A model generated the notes under the pieces. It ran no database searches and had not been told where the DNA came from. It saw nothing but the letters and a program-made list of their open reading frames with translations. The translations under genes and the position numbers were made by a program. Below are positions 7,301 through 10,064 of a stretch of DNA of 10,064 nucleotides, piece by piece (the stretch's first letter is position 1; each line of letters starts with the position of its first letter). The DNA lies in NCBI GenBank assembly GCA_009602725.1, contig WELB01000106.1, positions 463,504-473,567 of the forward strand. Reading direction: 5' to 3'. The stretch comes from Spirogloea muscicola (Eukaryota; Streptophyta; Zygnematophyceae; Spirogloeales; Spirogloeaceae).

Positions 7301-9551
7301 CACGGAGCAGAAGCACTTGCCACCAGCAGGAGAAGGCACATGCCTGGGGCCGATTGAAGGCTGCCTCGGTAAACGGACCGTCTGTGAAGCCCTCGCCCCC
7401 TTTCCCGCCAACTTGGGCAATGAAGTTGCCCTCGAAATTCGTCACCACCTGCAAGAGGATGCCTGATGTGCTTCAAAAAGCAGGACGCCGATGCTGGTGA
7501 TATATGATCATTGCCACCAGAGGAAGCCTCTTGAGTACAGTATTGAGAACCTTCACGGCCGTCTTTAAAGTCACACTGTCATAAGTGGTGATGACGGCGG
7601 TGCACTGACAATGCGGTGGTGGTTGGAGTCGGAGATGAACAGGCGGCCGTTGGCAAGATCAGAGGCGATCTTGCCCGGGAAAGAGAGGGGCGAAGCCACA
7701 AGACGCGAGTCTCGGTCCTTCTCCAACGTCACTGGCAGGGGCCCTGGCCGGAGCTCCCCTCGGGGCCCATACACGGCCAGTGCTGCTTGCAGGAGCTCAT
7801 CGAGGTCCTTGCGGTGGCCCTCACCAGCCAGCATCCCCAGCAACTTTCCGGCAGGGCTCACCAGTGCCAGCGTTGGCCAGGAGCTCACACCCAGCGCGTG
7901 CCACATGGTCATCTCGCCGTCATTGACCACCTGGGCGCATGCAAAGCATAATGCGTCACTCCTATGCATCTTAGCTCAGAGCCCCTGCTTGCCAATGACC
8001 AACACACGAAGCACTACGTGGGAATAATGGAACAACTATCAAAGGCACCTCAAAATACGGGCTGAAAACTGCTGGCTAAGACAATCTCCATGGAACACCT
8101 GGAGCAAGATACAGTGGCTGGTATCAGCCAGAGAAGGCCCTCACAGGATGACGAATCTCATAGCGCAGCACGGCGTTGCGGATAGCGTTCAGGTCCTTCT
8201 CATTGTCAAATTTGGCCGAATGTACGCCGACCACTGCAACCTGTGAATGCCAAGTGCCACTGCCCTGCCTTACGCATTGAGCTCTGAATATGTGGAAAGG
8301 AGAAACCAGAAGCAGCACTGCTGCTAGAAAAGGCCAGCAAGACAACTGCTCCGCTCACCGGCTGACCCTCGTACTTGCGCTCAATGTAGGCCAGGTCCGG
8401 CAGGACGTGCATGCAGTTGATGCAGCAATAGGTCCAAAAGTCGAGAATTACAACCTTGCCACGCAGCTCCTGCCACGCCGCAGCTGGGGCTCAGGCATGC
8501 CCCTTGCGCATAGGATCAGGATGCTAGATTGATGATCAATCCCCGGCGGCAAGCTTGCACACTGATCAAGGAGGTCCTTACTCTGCCCAGCTGCAGGGGG
8601 GGAGAGTTCAGCCACTGGAGGTTAGACTGGAACTCAGGCACCCGCCTGCCGCCCCCCCTGCCAACACAACGTGCAGAACGCTCATGAGCTTGCAGACTTA
8701 AGAATGTCTACTATCAGACCAGGATCAAATACGTAAATGCCTGGCAGGCGCACAGCAGGATTGGCAAGCTACAGACCTCTTCTCGAGATCGGCAATGTAG
8801 TTGGTCAGGTCTGCAATGCGGCCCTCGCCTGCCACTGCTGTACGGTCAACCGCCAACAAACAGCAGTTGGGCACGAGTTCAGCATGCCGAGGATGACATA
8901 CATGGATCAGTACAGCTGGTGCAAGCACGCCGTCAGCATCCAAGCGCTCAACCTTGCCCAGGTTGCCGGGCTGGCAGCTGCGTCCCTCCCAGTACGGCAT
9001 TCAGGATGGCCCTTGGCGAGACGTACGACAGGGCCTGGACATCCGCGACCAAGATTTACGACTCTCGTCGGCTTACATCTGCATGTTTCGGGCTTGGAGG
9101 GTGACAGAGTTGCATGAGCATGCAAAAGGAAGCGGAAGAGCAATGTAGCTTCATCTTTCAACATTGCAAGGTTGCGGTTGAGCACAGAGGAATAACCGAG
9201 GAACTGCCCTGCGGCGGTACCTTGCTAAGGTAAGGCCAGGCACGCACGACATACACGACCACACCCGCTTGGACAAGATAAGGAAACCCCCAGGCTCGCA
9301 GTGACGACCTGAGGGCCTGCTCCAAACCGACTAGGAACCACTAGGTTCCCATCATGTCATGGCCAGCCCCCGCAGTGTGCGAGCTAGCCGCTGGCAAGCT
9401 GGGCTTCTCAGCTGAACCACAGTCTCGGGGGCCTGCTCGTGCGGCCGTGGCCTCAGGCGTCTGGTTTCACCTTGAGGTGCGTGGCCGTGAAGTAGAGGCT
9501 TGAGACACCCAGGACGCCGCTTGCCAGCCGCAGCGCATCCCGCCTTGTGGT
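4315..9551 (-). CDS. SOQ1: SOQ1 (suppressor of quenching 1): membrane anchor, Trx-like, NHL and C-terminal domains
   Basis: Sense-order exons: 9551-9471, 9034-8953, 8828-8777, 8645-8582, 8469-8359, 8240-8145, 7930-7610, 7448-7344, 7233-7169, 7014-6921, 6555-6398, 6277-6228, 6122-6001, 5848-5741, 5620-5528, 5392-5356, 5186-4918, 4750-4592, 4473-4315. The sum is 2226 bases, in frame, 741 residues. From the first residue here: RR plus hydrophobic anchor (3-20); YVSPRAI; thioredoxin-like fold with WTYCCINC (105-112, codons at 8413-8427) and cis-Pro181 (SSWPT); six NHL blades marked by [58 protein letters not shown] and [12 protein letters not shown]; and a beta-rich C-terminal domain with CQEDEVC in the last exon. 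In Arabidopsis SOQ1 is thylakoid-anchored, with Trx, NHL and C-terminal domains in the lumen, and prevents qH quenching with LCNP and ROQH1 as partners. The plant HAD domain is not seen here. Animal NHLRC2 shares Trx-NHL but lacks the anchor. Confidence 0.95.
4592..4750 (-). other. SOQ1: SOQ1 C-terminal domain exon
   Basis: Fifty-three codons, phase 0 at both ends, between cgacttccag and GTGGGG. It begins [10 protein letters not shown] and ends VQISCK, joining YHFTK upstream to [10 protein letters not shown] downstream. The Cys in SCK and the C-x5-C pair of the next exon match the conserved cysteines of the plant SOQ1 C-terminal domain, which established work links to redox control of qH. Confidence 0.88.
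5356..5392 (-). other. SOQ1: 37-base micro-exon of SOQ1
   Basis: The exon encodes [12 protein letters not shown] plus the first base of a Gly codon completed by GT of the next exon. It is bounded by gcag (5395-5393) and a GTCAGA donor (5355). The product [26 protein letters not shown] keeps the loop length of the family between NHL blades. An earlier donor (GTCCCC) would also stay in frame but shortens the loop and fits the consensus less well. Confidence 0.8.
5914..6199. repeat. 16-bp direct repeat shared by two adjacent SOQ1 introns
   Basis: gccaggtagctttgat is identical at 5914-5929 and 6184-6199, in the introns on either side of exon 6001-6122. Similarity does not extend further. The first copy runs into a short (TGATA)3 tract at 5926-5942. 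Confidence 0.85.
6556..6920 (-). other. 365-base SOQ1 intron with an antisense open frame
   Basis: GT donor (GTCAGT) at 6920 and acceptor cttcag at 6558-6556. The flanking exons join ALQ to ELNSPWD as in the family. A plus-strand open frame starts at ATG 6673 and stops at 6870 (65 residues, beginning [15 protein letters not shown]). It has helix-like composition but no motif I recognise, and is most likely accidental. Confidence 0.65.
7234..7343 (-). other. SOQ1: GC-AG intron in SOQ1 between NHL-propeller exons
   Basis: The upstream exon ends AAFNRPQ at 7344 and the frame resumes [15 protein letters not shown] at 7233, matching the unbroken family sequence NRPQGLAY. The donor is CAG|GCATGT and the acceptor gctgacag. 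No GT donor gives this join. The 110-base intron is not a multiple of three and meets a TAG just at its 3' edge if retained. Confidence 0.85.
7247..7270. repeat. Perfect 12-bp tandem duplication inside the SOQ1 GC-AG intron
   Basis: cacctccctggt occurs twice head to tail (7247-7258 and 7259-7270). On the gene strand this duplicates AGGTG about 11-36 bases before the acceptor, within a 110-base intron that already has a non-canonical donor. Confidence 0.9.
9035..9470 (-). other. 436-base intron, the longest resolved, after the anchor exon
   Basis: The donor CTCAAG|GTGAAA and acceptor gatgtccag join THLK to [10 protein letters not shown], reproducing the family spacing between the transmembrane segment and YxSPKAI. 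No gene, RNA or repeat was recognised inside it beyond a six-base inverted repeat at 9334-9349. Confidence 0.8.
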
Positions 9552-9649
9552 CTGGAGGCTGCACAGGCACAGATAGACGAAAGGAGGCCGATTTGGCAGC
9601 CAGCTTATGCTGCAGCAGGACCACCACGGAGCTCCAGGTAGCACCTCAC

Positions 9650-10064
<415 letters not shown>

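Noticed and set aside
7611-8027. 138- and 111-codon plus-strand open frames
   Set aside because: They are shadows of SOQ1 exon 7930-7610, whose minus frame carries the thioredoxin-like cis-Pro and first NHL blade.
8725-9000. Minus-strand frame running through the intron 8829-8952 without a stop
   Set aside because: It is open by chance in the frame of the next exon only. The previous exon's own frame meets a stop at once, and the spliced join [10 protein letters not shown] gives the family spacing.
9334-9349. Small inverted repeat ggaacc-acta-ggttcc
   Set aside because: Six-base arms are expected by chance in 10 kb; there is no T tract or nearby feature.
9352-9644. Alternative minus frame of 91 codons over the SOQ1 anchor
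   Set aside because: The overlapping frame encodes [19 protein letters not shown] with a proper donor after THLK and joins to the conserved YVSPRAI exon; the alternative has no such support.

Overview
This window is nuclear DNA of a photosynthetic eukaryote, most likely a chlorophyte green alga. Neither main gene is open in one frame, but both can be assembled exon by exon across short introns (about 70-440 bases) with AG acceptors and mostly GT donors. One encodes SOQ1, a thylakoid protein of plants and green algae. The other encodes an ABC1/ADCK-type (UbiB family) atypical kinase whose motifs resemble the plant branch of that family. TGTAA, the usual chlorophyte polyadenylation signal, lies downstream of both stops. 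A trebouxiophyte-like alga is plausible, but that is inference only.

Layout: 27-317 (+) looks like the terminal exon of an unidentified upstream gene. 318-734 is an intergenic or 5'-UTR stretch ending in a compound (AGGG)8/(AGCG)8 microsatellite next to the next start codon. 735-3444 (+) is the ABC1 kinase gene, ten exons and about 480 residues, with all nine introns in phase 0. 3445-4314 is the gap between two convergent genes and holds no gene I can support. 4315-9551 (-) is the SOQ1 gene: nineteen securely joined exons encoding a membrane anchor with an RR motif, a thioredoxin-like domain with CCINC, a six-bladed NHL propeller and a C-terminal domain with a C-x5-C pair. A further upstream exon at about 9650-9941 is likely but its protein is not recognised. 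The last 123 bases (9942-10064) are an uninterrupted run of A.

The SOQ1 reading frame covers the anchor and all lumenal domains. The stromal HAD-hydrolase domain found at the N terminus of plant SOQ1 is not visible; it is either beyond the homopolymer end or absent. The odd window length and the homopolymer suggest the whole of a short contig with an artefactual end. In plants SOQ1 limits qH, a slowly relaxing form of non-photochemical quenching. ABC1 kinases act in prenylquinone and lipid metabolism of plastids and mitochondria. Nothing in the window shows that the two genes work together beyond being convergent neighbours.

I found no mobile element, CRISPR array, RNA gene or novel multi-gene system. 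The points most worth checking are two GC-AG introns (one per gene), very short exons, the uniform phase-0 introns of the kinase gene, the G-rich repeat at its start, the missing HAD domain, and the terminal poly(A).
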